Shown here: positions 1-7,920 of the stretch, piece after piece
How positions within the stretch are numbered: position 1 is the first letter of the stretch
Layout: the number at the start of each line of letters is the position of its first letter
NCBI GenBank assembly: GCA_036562635.1
Contig: DATCJU010000102.1
Location: 1 to 10,085, forward strand
Length of the DNA stretch: 10,085 nucleotides
Direction: 5' to 3'
From: DATCJU01 sp036562635
Lineage (GTDB): Bacteria; Actinomycetota; Actinomycetes; Mycobacteriales; Pseudonocardiaceae
The notes under the pieces: generated by a model
What the model saw: the letters and a program-made list of their open reading frames with translations, nothing else
What the model was told of the DNA's origin: nothing
Database searches by the model: none
Made by a program: the position numbers and the translations under genes

Positions 1-138
1 CTGCAGGCCGTCTCCCTGGCCCTGCTGGAGGAACACCTCGCGCACTGCGTGCGGCAGGCCCTGGAACAGGGTGGGCAGGACGCCGAGCACAAGGTGCGGG
101 AGGCCAGCGAGGCCATCGCCCGCCTGGTGCGTTCCTGA
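1..138 (+). CDS. csoR: CsoR-family copper-sensing transcriptional repressor, C-terminal part (5' end outside window)
   Basis: Reading from base 1 gives 45 in-frame residues ending at TGA 136–138. They match the last two helices of the CsoR/RcnR (DUF156) family: a LALLEEHLAHCV segment followed by an acidic/basic helix ending EASEAIARLVRS. The pair H12 and C16 of this fragment (H-x3-C) corresponds to the second and third Cu(I) ligands of the C-H-C site in Mycobacterium tuberculosis CsoR; the first cysteine lies upstream of the window. CsoR proteins are all-helical tetramers that bind a GC-rich inverted repeat and leave DNA when Cu(I) binds. The next gene, 53 bp downstream on the same strand, is a copper chaperone, and three CsoR-like operators lie near 4.0–4.8 kb, which supports copper rather than nickel or sulfide sensing. 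The N-terminal half and its own promoter cannot be assessed. Confidence 0.9.
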   Translation: MQAVSLALLEEHLAHCVRQALEQGGQDAEHKVREASEAIARLVRS

Positions 139-191
139 CCCGACCGGCCCGCACCCGAACCGAGCCCGAACATCCTGTGGAAGGAACGACC

Positions 192-401
192 ATGACCGAA
201 GCCACCTACACCGTGCAGGGCATGACCTGCGGCCACTGCGTCTCCGCGGTCCGTGAGGAGATCGGCAAGCTCGACGGCGTGCGGGAGGTGGACGTCAACC
301 TGGAGACCGGCAAGGTGCGGGTGCTCAGCGACGGTCCGTTGCCCACGGACCGTGTGCGTGAGGCCGTGGACGAGGCCGGTTACGAACTGGTCGACGCCTG
401 A
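192..401 (+). CDS. copZ: CopZ-type copper chaperone (single heavy-metal-associated domain)
   Basis: This is a 69-residue protein made of one HMA (ferredoxin-like βαββαβ) domain. The Cu(I)-binding loop GMTCGHC covers residues 10–16, with C13 and C16 as metal ligands. The length matches free-standing chaperones that deliver Cu(I) to CopA or to CsoR in the cytoplasm. ATG 192 is chosen because GGAAGGA (179–185) sits six bases ahead of it; an in-frame GTG at 177 would overlap that ribosome binding site and add five residues not typical of the family. The gene follows the csoR end by 53 bp on the same strand, so they are probably co-transcribed. No separate CsoR box is visible in that gap. A strong terminator follows at 423–460. 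The likely partner is the convergent P-type ATPase, which carries its own HMA domain. Confidence 0.95.
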   Translation: MTEATYTVQGMTCGHCVSAVREEIGKLDGVREVDVNLETGKVRVLSDGPLPTDRVREAVDEAGYELVDA

Positions 402-422
402 GTCGGTCGGCCGGAGCTCACG

Positions 423-460
423 AAGGGTGTGGGTCCCGCGGAGGCGGGACCCACACCCTT
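423..460. terminator. Bidirectional-looking intrinsic terminator between copZ and copA
   Basis: A perfect 17-bp stem (423–439 with 444–460) closes a GGAG tetraloop (440–443). The + strand continues into TTTT (459–462), so it fits an intrinsic terminator for csoR–copZ, starting 22 bp after the copZ stop. The arms begin with AA and end with TT, so the minus-strand transcript of copA would form the same hairpin, though with a shorter U run. Confidence 0.9.
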
Positions 461-536
461 TTCCGTCGTCGACAACAGGTGCGGACGCGGGCCGGGGATC
501 GACGCCCACGGTCGACCCGAACGGTCGGACACCGCC

Positions 537-567
537 CCGCCACGCCCGCCGGGCGCCGGCGTGGCGG
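537..567 (-). terminator. GC-rich hairpin just after the copA stop
   Basis: A perfect 10-bp stem (537–546 with 558–567) with an 11-base loop lies 17 bp past the copA stop on the minus strand. No T run follows, so it may be a weak or U-less actinobacterial terminator, or a 3'-end stabilising hairpin, acting ahead of the stronger 423–460 element. Confidence 0.5.
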
Positions 568-584
568 AGGTCGACACCAGCCGC

Positions 585-2963
<2,379 letters not shown>

Positions 2964-3014
2964 CGGTTCTCCTCGAAGACTCGTGGGGAACGCCCCGTGC
3001 GCTGTCGTCGCGGC

Positions 3015-4001
3015 TCAGTTGTGGCCGTGGGGTGTGCTGTCGTGGTCGTGGTCGCCGTGTCCGGCGCCACCGGAGGGCTGCGGTGCGCCGGCACCCGGCC
3101 CCGTGCCGGTGTCCAGGGTGAAGTCGACCGTACGGACCACCCCCTCGTGAGCGAAGTCCAGGTACAGGCGGTAGGTCCCGGCGGTGGGCACCTCGACGGA
3201 GAAGGTCACGTCCGGACCGGACGAGGTCCGCCCGTCCCCGGGTACCCCCTCGGGGTGCACGTGCACGTACGCCAGGTCACCGGTGCGCAGTACGACCAGG
3301 TGGCCGTAGGCCCCCAGGTAGGGCTGCAGGTCGGTCACCGGCCGCCCGTCACGGGTGACGGTGACGGTGAGGGTGGAGTGACCCCCGGCGACCAGGTCAC
3401 CCGCCAGATGTACCCGGTACCCGTCGACCTCGGCGACCCGGGAGATCGGAAAGCTGTGCGGGGTGAACGTTCCCGGCACCGCCAGGTCCGTCCCCAGGGT
3501 GGTGGCCGGGCCGTCGGTGGGGGTGAAGTCGGCGAAGGCGCGGTAGCTGCCCGCCTCGAGCAGGTCCAGGTGGACCTGCCAGGTGCCGTCCGGCGCCATG
3601 GTCGGATGCACGTGCCGGAACACCGCGGTGTCCCGACGGACCACCACGAGGTGCAGCGGCTTCTCGTGCACCGTTTCGAACGTGGTCACCGGTCGACCGT
3701 CGGGCCCCAGGATGCGGAAGGCGAACACCCCTCCCCCGGCCGGAAGGGTGGTCGTCAGGGGAGCGAACGTGTAACCGTTCGCCACCGACGACAGCCCTGC
3801 CGGCACGACCGGAGCAGGTGTGTCCCGGCCGGTGTGGGCGGCGGGCTCGCTCGGGTGGACCGCGGATCCACCGTGTTCGGCCTCGGAGGACCCACCCGTG
3901 GGCACAGCGACCGGGCCGACCAGGGCACCGATCCCCCACGCACCACCCGCGACGAGCACGAGCGCCGTGGCGTAGGCAACCAGCTTCGCTGCGTTGTTCA
4001 T
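3015..4001 (-). CDS. Membrane-anchored, duplicated HxH-domain protein with His-rich tail (putative extracytoplasmic copper-binding protein)
   Basis: This is a 328-residue protein. Residues 7–29 form one hydrophobic segment (uncleaved anchor or signal peptide), followed by a Pro/Ser/His-rich linker to about residue 70. Two related β-rich units follow. Each begins with DGRPVT (101–106 and 218–223), then His-Leu-Val-Val (H117 and H234), then HVHP (130–133 and 247–250), then a (S/T)YR..(A/L)DF strand. H-to-HVHP spacing is identical in both copies. The C terminus (about 313–328) has five His interleaved with Asp and Gly. No named function is recognised with certainty; similar secreted proteins are annotated only as hypothetical or metal-binding next to actinobacterial copA. 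The outward-facing His pairs, the downstream copA and the upstream CsoR-like boxes suggest periplasmic or surface copper binding or hand-off. ATG 4001 is chosen because GGAAGGA lies five bases ahead; an in-frame ATG at 4160 would have to cross the operator at 4045–4059 and adds an Arg-rich, non-signal-like leader. Confidence 0.85.
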   Translation of the reverse strand: MNNAAKLVAYATALVLVAGGAWGIGALVGPVAVPTGGSSEAEHGGSAVHPSEPAAHTGRDTPAPVVPAGLSSVANGYTFAPLTTTLPAGGGVFAFRILGPDGRPVTTFETVHEKPLHLVVVRRDTAVFRHVHPTMAPDGTWQVHLDLLEAGSYRAFADFTPTDGPATTLGTDLAVPGTFTPHSFPISRVAEVDGYRVHLAGDLVAGGHSTLTVTVTRDGRPVTDLQPYLGAYGHLVVLRTGDLAYVHVHPEGVPGDGRTSSGPDVTFSVEVPTAGTYRLYLDFAHEGVVRTVDFTLDTGTGPGAGAPQPSGGAGHGDHDHDSTPHGHN

Positions 4002-4040
4002 GACGGTCCTTCCCTCGGTGGCCTGCACCACCTCACGCCC

Positions 4041-4069
4041 TATGTACCCTAGGGGGGTAGGGCAGACAA
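4041..4069 (-). promoter_or_regulatory. Promoter with CsoR-like operator (site a) for the HxH protein–copA unit
   Basis: TACCC-N5-GGGTA at 4045–4059 is an inverted repeat of the CsoR-operator type. On the minus strand it lies mostly in the 17-bp spacer between TTGTCT (4064–4069, −35-like) and TACATA (4041–4046, weak −10-like), about 45 bp before ATG 4001. CsoR bound here would block RNA polymerase. The operator is well supported by its two sister copies; the hexamers are tentative. Confidence 0.75.
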
Positions 4070-4122
4070 ACCGGCGGTGGACACCGCGTGTGTGGCGCGA
4101 CGACGTCGACATCCACACCGTC

Positions 4123-4141
4123 GGTGGTCGACCCGACCACC
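4123..4141 (-). other. Hairpin in the presumed long leader upstream of the HxH protein gene
   Basis: A perfect 8-bp stem (4123–4130 with 4134–4141) has a 3-base loop. It lies between operators b and a, so it would be part of the 5' leader only if transcription starts at site b. No T run follows it. Its role is unknown; it could slow polymerase or stabilise the leader. Confidence 0.4.
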
Positions 4142-4174
4142 ACACCCTCTCGCCCTCCACCGAGGGCCGGAGCC

Positions 4175-4193
4175 ACTATACCCCGTAGGGGTA
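4175..4193 (-). promoter_or_regulatory. CsoR-like operator (site b) overlapping a −10-like TATAGT
   Basis: TACCCCGTAGGGGTA at 4179–4193 has perfect 6-bp arms (TACCCC/GGGGTA) around a 3-base centre. On the minus strand it runs into TATAGT (4175–4180), a good actinobacterial −10 hexamer. No clear −35 is seen. Transcription from here would start near 4168 and give a leader of about 165 bases to ATG 4001. It lies 71 bp after the DUF4396 stop, so it can serve the HxH protein–copA unit independently of the upstream gene. Confidence 0.72.
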
Positions 4194-4263
4194 CTTGGAT
4201 CGGAGACTCCCCCGGTTGTCCCACCACCGACCGTCACCCGGATCCCACAGCCGGGATGCGTGC

Positions 4264-4785
4264 TCAGCGACGGGAGTCGTGCCCACTCCGCGCCCCACCC
4301 TGCCGCACACCGTCCTCGCGACCGGAGCCGTGGTACCGGTGCACCACGGCGTGCCCCCGCCCCCGGGCGATCAGCCAGCGGTTCACCGGCACGGTCACCA
4401 CGAACGCCACCGCGAGGGCGACCGCCAGACCGCCCCAGAACAGCCAGTCGGCCAGGCCGGCGGCCATCGCACCGGGGACAGCCAGGACGACGGCGTTGTC
4501 GACCACCTCCATGACGACGATCGAAACCGTGTCCGCGGCGAGCGCCACCCCGATCGCGGCGCGCAGCGGAACCCCGGACCGCAGGACGGGCCAGACCGTC
4601 AACGAGTAGCCGAACACGAAGGCGAGCACCACGGCCAGAGCGATCGTCGCGCCAGCGGGCCAGCCCAGTGCCGTGCCGACGACCATGCCGAGCACCTCAC
4701 CGACGGCACAGCCGGTGAGGCAGTGCACCGTCGCCGAGATCGCGAGTCGGTTCAGGCTCGTCCCGGGTGTGGCGTGGTTGCCCAT
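4264..4785 (-). CDS. DUF4396 domain-containing integral membrane protein, probably copper-regulated
   Basis: This 173-residue protein belongs to the DUF4396 family, recognised from the HCLTGC..GE start, the LAFVFGY segment, the ADTVSI.VME..DN segment and the TVPVNRWLIARG end. Four membrane helices are apparent (about 14–37, 46–64, 76–103, 114–138). The first carries H21-C22-x3-C26 plus E30 and M34; the third carries D85, S88, M92, E93 and D96. These are plausible metal or proton ligands inside the membrane. The tail has H145, H149 and H152 (H-x3-H-x2-H), then a charged, probably disordered end. The family has no established biochemical function. ATG 4785 is preceded by GAGGGGG four bases away. 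A CsoR-like operator sits 25 bp upstream (4810–4830), and the next genes downstream are the HxH protein and copA. A role in copper transport or membrane copper binding is inference. Confidence 0.85.
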   Translation of the reverse strand: MGNHATPGTSLNRLAISATVHCLTGCAVGEVLGMVVGTALGWPAGATIALAVVLAFVFGYSLTVWPVLRSGVPLRAAIGVALAADTVSIVVMEVVDNAVVLAVPGAMAAGLADWLFWGGLAVALAVAFVVTVPVNRWLIARGRGHAVVHRYHGSGREDGVRQGGARSGHDSRR

Positions 4786-4808
4786 GGCGCCCCCTCACGT
4801 CGGGACAC

Positions 4809-4830
4809 AATATACCCCCATAGGGTATAT
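4809..4830 (-). promoter_or_regulatory. CsoR-like operator (site c) with −10-like TATATT for the DUF4396 gene
   Basis: An inverted repeat with 8-bp arms, ATATACCC (4810–4817) and GGGTATAT (4823–4830), surrounds CCATA. It contains the same TACCC-N5-GGGTA core (4813–4827) as sites a and b. On the minus strand TATATT (4809–4814) can serve as a −10, placing the start of transcription near 4802 and leaving a short leader with the ribosome binding site before ATG 4785. It is AT-rich against a strongly GC-rich background. Confidence 0.8.
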
Positions 4831-4892
4831 GGCGCCGTTCTTCGTCGCGTTCTTTCCCACGACCCGCCCACCACCGGATCCGCCGGAGCGGG

Positions 4893-5450
4893 TCACCCCA
4901 CCAGCAGCTGCTCCGCACGAGACAGGCTCTCGCGCAGGTTGGGCTCGGTCGTCGTCGCCCGGGCCTCGGCGAACGACAACCAACGCAGCTCCGCTCCCGG
5001 GTTCTCCGGCCGAGCTCGTTCGGGGCTGTCCGTGGCCAGCAGGAAGCGCAGGTCGGCGTGCTCGTGTGCCGGTTCGCCCTTCCCCGCCGACACCGGCACG
5101 ATCACCACGTGCAGCAGGTCCGGGTGGGGCCAGGGGACGAGATCGTCCAGACCGGTCTCCTCCCTGCCCTCACGCAACGCGACAGCCAGGGGATCGCTCT
5201 CCCCGGGGTCGGCATGCCCACCCACCTGCAGCCAGGCCCGCTGCCGCTGGTGCCAGCGCAGCAGTACCCGCTGGGTCTGCGGGTGCACGATGAGCGCCGA
5301 CGCCGTGACATGCAGCGGTGTGGCACGGCACCACGGGTCGTCCGTGGTGCCGATCAGCGCACGCACCCGGGTCACGTGAGCGGTCTCGACCTCGTCCCGC
5401 GGCCGGTACGCCTCGAGCAGGCCGGCCAGGACGTCACGTGCGGTGACCAT
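4893..5450 (-). CDS. Nudix hydrolase
   Basis: This is a 185-residue cytoplasmic Nudix-fold enzyme. The Nudix box runs G78 to L101: GHADPGE, then REGREETGL with R93, E94, E97 and E98, the Mg2+-binding acidic residues. The spacing between E84 and R93 is eight residues, one more than the classic GX5EX7REUXEEXGU pattern. The N-terminal ~45 residues form a helical region common in actinobacterial Nudix proteins. Substrates cannot be told from sequence; the family cleaves nucleoside diphosphates linked to other groups. ATG 5450 is chosen because conserved sequence begins soon after it. No good Shine–Dalgarno is present, but TAGGCT (5458–5463) lies seven bases before the ATG, which fits a leaderless mRNA. 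The reading frame stays open further upstream, so a longer form from GTG 5471 is possible. It is divergent from the AGE-family gene. Confidence 0.88.
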   Translation of the reverse strand: MVTARDVLAGLLEAYRPRDEVETAHVTRVRALIGTTDDPWCRATPLHVTASALIVHPQTQRVLLRWHQRQRAWLQVGGHADPGESDPLAVALREGREETGLDDLVPWPHPDLLHVVIVPVSAGKGEPAHEHADLRFLLATDSPERARPENPGAELRWLSFAEARATTTEPNLRESLSRAEQLLVG

Positions 5451-5457
5451 GGCGGCC

Positions 5458-5463
5458 AGCCTA
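5458..5463 (-). promoter_or_regulatory. −10-like hexamer placing a leaderless start at the Nudix ATG
   Basis: TAGGCT on the minus strand ends seven bases before ATG 5450, so transcription would begin at or next to the start codon. No recognisable −35 was found. It is tentative but agrees with the lack of a ribosome binding site. Confidence 0.35.
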
Positions 5464-5617
5464 GTGATGGGCACACCCGTCCACCCGATCACGGCCTGCG
5501 CGGTTCCCGCGTACCCCCGGGTGCAGCAGCCACACGGACCGGCCGCACCATCGTGAGTGTGGGCGCGCGCCCCGACAGCCCCACCACCCGCCCATAGCCG
5601 CACCCCGGAAGGGACCG

Positions 5618-6862
5618 ATGACCCGCGCAGACTTCCCCGAGCACCGTGACTGGCTGGCCGCCGAACGACGCAGGCTGCTCGACTTCGCCGCCGCATCCCG
5701 CGACCCGCAGGGCGGGTTCGGCTGGCTCGACACCACCGGTTCCCTCCGGTCGGACCAGCCGGTGACGACCTGGATCACCGCCCGGATGACACACGTGTTC
5801 AGCCTGGCCCACGGTCTCGGCGATCCCGGCGCCGCCGACTTCGTCGACCATGGGATCGCGGCACTGCACGGGTTGCTGCACGACCGGGAACACGGGGGCT
5901 GGTACGCGAGCACGACCGACCCCACCAAGGCCGGCTACGAACACGCCTTCGTGGTGCTCGCCGCCGGCAGCGCGACCGCGGCGGGACGCCCGGGGGCCGA
6001 CACACTGCTGGCCGAGGCCCTCCGGGTCGTCGAGACCCGGTTCTGGGACGAACAGGTCGGTCTGGCGCGGGAGAGCTGGGACCGCGAGTGGCGGACCACC
6101 GAGTCCTACCGTGGCGCCAACAGCAACATGCACCTGGTCGAGGCGTTCCTCACCGCAGGTGACGTCACCGGCGACCGGGTGTGGCACCACCGTGCACTGC
6201 GGATCGCCGAGACACTGATCCACCGGGTCGCTGCCGTACATGACTGGCGGCTGCCCGAGCACTTCACCCCCGACTGGACACCACTGCCGGACTACAACGT
6301 CGACCACCCGGCGCACCCGTTCCGCCCCTACGGAGGTACGGTCGGTCACTGGCTGGAGTGGGCCCGGCTGCTGTTGCACCTGGAGGCCGCCCTGGGCCCC
6401 GACGCCCCGGACTGGCTGCTCCCCGACGCGCAGCGCCTGTTCACCTCGGCGGTGGAGCGTGGCTGGCACGCCGACGGCCACCCCGGATTCGTCTACACCC
6501 TCGACTGGCAGGACCGACCCGTGGTGCGGGCGCGGATGCACTGGGTCATCGCCGAGGCGATCCTGGCCGCGGCCGCACTGCACCGGCGTACCGGTGATCC
6601 GGACTACGCCCGCTGGTACGACACCTTCTGGGGCTACGCCCGCAGCCATCACCTCGACCACGCGGGCGGCAGCTGGCACCACGAGCTGGATCCCGAGGGC
6701 CACCCTGCGGCGTCGGTCTGGAGCGGCAAACCCGACGTCTACCACGCCTACCAGGCCGTCCTGTTCCCCGAGCTGCCCCTCGCCCCGGTGGCGGCGATCG
6801 CCGTGCGGACCCGGCGTGACACCACCGCGGCAACAGACGCCGACGGACAGGTCGACTCGTAA
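5618..6862 (+). CDS. AGE-family sugar epimerase/isomerase, probably D-mannose isomerase group
   Basis: This is a 414-residue cytoplasmic (α/α)6-barrel enzyme of the N-acylglucosamine 2-epimerase superfamily, close to the family's usual ~400 residues. Expected active-site positions are present in order: R56 in TARMTH, H172 in NSNMHLVEAF, R236 in RPYGG, H244 and E247 in GHWLEW, and H376 in DVYHAYQ. H244-x2-E247 plus H376 match the catalytic His/Glu/His arrangement of YihS and bacterial mannose isomerases, which interconvert ketose and aldose (mannose–fructose type) by proton transfer. The C-terminal ~25 residues (from about 392) are Ala/Thr-rich and look dispensable. ATG 5618 has GGAAGGG (5607–5613) four bases ahead. 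The gene stands alone, divergent from the Nudix gene, so pathway context is lacking. An N-acylglucosamine 2-epimerase or cellobiose epimerase activity is less likely but not excluded. Confidence 0.9.
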   Translation: MTRADFPEHRDWLAAERRRLLDFAAASRDPQGGFGWLDTTGSLRSDQPVTTWITARMTHVFSLAHGLGDPGAADFVDHGIAALHGLLHDREHGGWYASTTDPTKAGYEHAFVVLAAGSATAAGRPGADTLLAEALRVVETRFWDEQVGLARESWDREWRTTESYRGANSNMHLVEAFLTAGDVTGDRVWHHRALRIAETLIHRVAAVHDWRLPEHFTPDWTPLPDYNVDHPAHPFRPYGGTVGHWLEWARLLLHLEAALGPDAPDWLLPDAQRLFTSAVERGWHADGHPGFVYTLDWQDRPVVRARMHWVIAEAILAAAALHRRTGDPDYARWYDTFWGYARSHHLDHAGGSWHHELDPEGHPAASVWSGKPDVYHAYQAVLFPELPLAPVAAIAVRTRRDTTAATDADGQVDS

Positions 6863-6901
6863 CTGGCCGCTCCTGATCACCGTCCGTCACGTTTCGGGGG
6901 C

Positions 6902-6953
6902 GGGGTGACCCCTCGTCCGGACGCTTCCCCGGTGCACCGGGCCTCGTTACGAT
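6902..6953 (+). promoter_or_regulatory. Cluster of palindromes ahead of a −10-like hexamer upstream of the pptH–pptT pair
   Basis: Three short palindromes follow each other: GGGGTGACCCC (6902–6912), CGTCCGGACG (6914–6923) and CCCGGTGCACCGGG (6928–6941). TACGAT (6948–6953) is a candidate −10, which would put a start near 6960 and a leader of about 100 bases. The 14-bp palindrome would overlap the −35 zone like an operator. Short palindromes are common in GC-rich DNA, so this is tentative. Otherwise nothing is seen in 6863–7059, and no convincing terminator follows the AGE-family gene. Confidence 0.3.
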
Positions 6954-7059
6954 CGCCGCCGGTCCGGTTCCCCGAAGCCAGATCCCGAAGGCGGGTGGTC
7001 CGTGTGCCGTCCCATCCCGAGCGGGCCCCCGCTCGTCCCCGGCCGATCGGGCGGACCCG

Positions 7060-7920
7060 ATGAGCGAGGCGAGCACGACCCGTGGGGCCGGAACTCTGTG
7101 GGCCGTGAGCGACCTGCACGTCTCCTACCCGGAGAACAGGGAGATCACCGCCGGGCTGCATCCCGAGTCGAGCGAGGACTGGTTGATCGTCGCCGGTGAC
7201 GTCGGCGAGGCCGTCGCGGACGTCGAGTGGGCGCTCGGCCTGCTGAGCAGCCGGTTCGCCAGGGTGGTGTGGGTTCCCGGCAACCACGAGTTGTGGACCA
7301 CCACACGTGATCCGGTGGGCCTGCGGGGCGAGCACCGCTACCGGCACCTGGTCGAGGTGTGCCGGCGGCTCGGGGTGAGCACACCCGAGGACCCCTACCC
7401 GGTGTGGACGGGTCCGGGCGGTCCGGTGACCGTGGCCCCGCTGTTCCTGCTCTACGACTACAGCTTCGCCCCGGACGGGACACACACCAAGGAGGAGGCG
7501 CTGGCCCGGGCGTACGACGCCGGGGTGGTGTGCACCGACGAGTTCCTGCTGCATCCCGATCCCTACCCGAGCCGGGACGCCTGGTGCCGTGCCAGGGTGG
7601 CCTGGACCCGGAGCCGACTGGCCGCGCTCGACGGCACACCGGTGGTGCTGGTCAACCACTTCCCGCTGGTACGGGAGCCGACCAGGGTGCTGCGCTACCC
7701 CGAGTTCGCCCTGTGGTGCGGCACCGAACTCACCGCCGCCTGGCACCGCGAGTTCAACGCCGTGGCCGTGGTGTACGGGCACCTGCACATTCCCCGAACA
7801 ACCTGGCACGACGGGGTGCGCTTCGAGGAGGTGTCCGTGGGCTACCCCCGGGAGTGGCGTCAGCGTCCCCACCGTCGCCCCTGGTTGCGCCAGGTACTGC
7901 CCTGGGGGGAGGAGCGGTGA
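7060..7920 (+). CDS. pptH: Calcineurin-like metallophosphoesterase, PptH-like phosphopantetheinyl hydrolase
   Basis: This 286-residue cytoplasmic protein has the full two-metal phosphoesterase set: D18 and H20 in SDLH, D47 in AGD, N75 and H76 in GNHE, H200 in VNHFPL, and H241/H243 in YGHLH. Its partner gene is decisive: it overlaps by four bases a PptT-type phosphopantetheinyl transferase. In M. tuberculosis the same order is found in Rv2795c (PptH) and Rv2794c (PptT), where PptH removes the 4'-phosphopantetheine arm from carrier proteins, opposing PptT. The same activity here is inferred from family and synteny. ATG 7060 is used although its ribosome binding site (GGGCGGA) is moderate; only 12 residues precede the conserved core. 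About 197 bp separate it from the AGE-family gene, so it probably has its own promoter. Confidence 0.87.
   Translation: MSEASTTRGAGTLWAVSDLHVSYPENREITAGLHPESSEDWLIVAGDVGEAVADVEWALGLLSSRFARVVWVPGNHELWTTTRDPVGLRGEHRYRHLVEVCRRLGVSTPEDPYPVWTGPGGPVTVAPLFLLYDYSFAPDGTHTKEEALARAYDAGVVCTDEFLLHPDPYPSRDAWCRARVAWTRSRLAALDGTPVVLVNHFPLVREPTRVLRYPEFALWCGTELTAAWHREFNAVAVVYGHLHIPRTTWHDGVRFEEVSVGYPREWRQRPHRRPWLRQVLPWGEER

Noticed and set aside
177..191. GTG 177 as the start of copZ
   Set aside because: The ribosome binding site GGAAGGA 179–185 would lie inside the coding region, and ATG 192 has ideal spacing and family length.
3243..3257. A near match to the CsoR box (TACCC-N5-GGGTG)
   Set aside because: It is inside the HxH-protein coding sequence, is imperfect at one arm position, and encodes a plain HPEGVPG stretch.
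3353..3376. Short GGTGAC-type tandem repeat
   Set aside because: It encodes an alternating Thr/Val β-strand in the HxH protein; the repetition is explained by codon use.
4002..4160. A longer N-terminus for the HxH protein starting at ATG 4160
   Set aside because: It would translate through operator a, lacks a good ribosome binding site, and hides the clear signal/anchor segment that starts at 4001.
4195..5379. A 394-codon + strand frame across DUF4396 and the Nudix gene
   Set aside because: It runs antisense through two well-supported genes and operator c, with no recognisable domain.
5512..5525. TACCCCCGGGTG-like sequence between the Nudix and AGE-family genes
   Set aside because: The spacing between the arms is wrong and the outer TA is missing on one side, so it is not a CsoR box.
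5489..6880. A 463-codon minus-strand frame opposite the AGE-family gene
   Set aside because: No motif, Val/Gly-rich shadow composition, while the + strand frame has a full catalytic set.
6877..7872. A 331-codon minus-strand frame opposite pptH
   Set aside because: It is a shadow of a gene with complete phosphoesterase motifs and has no domain of its own.
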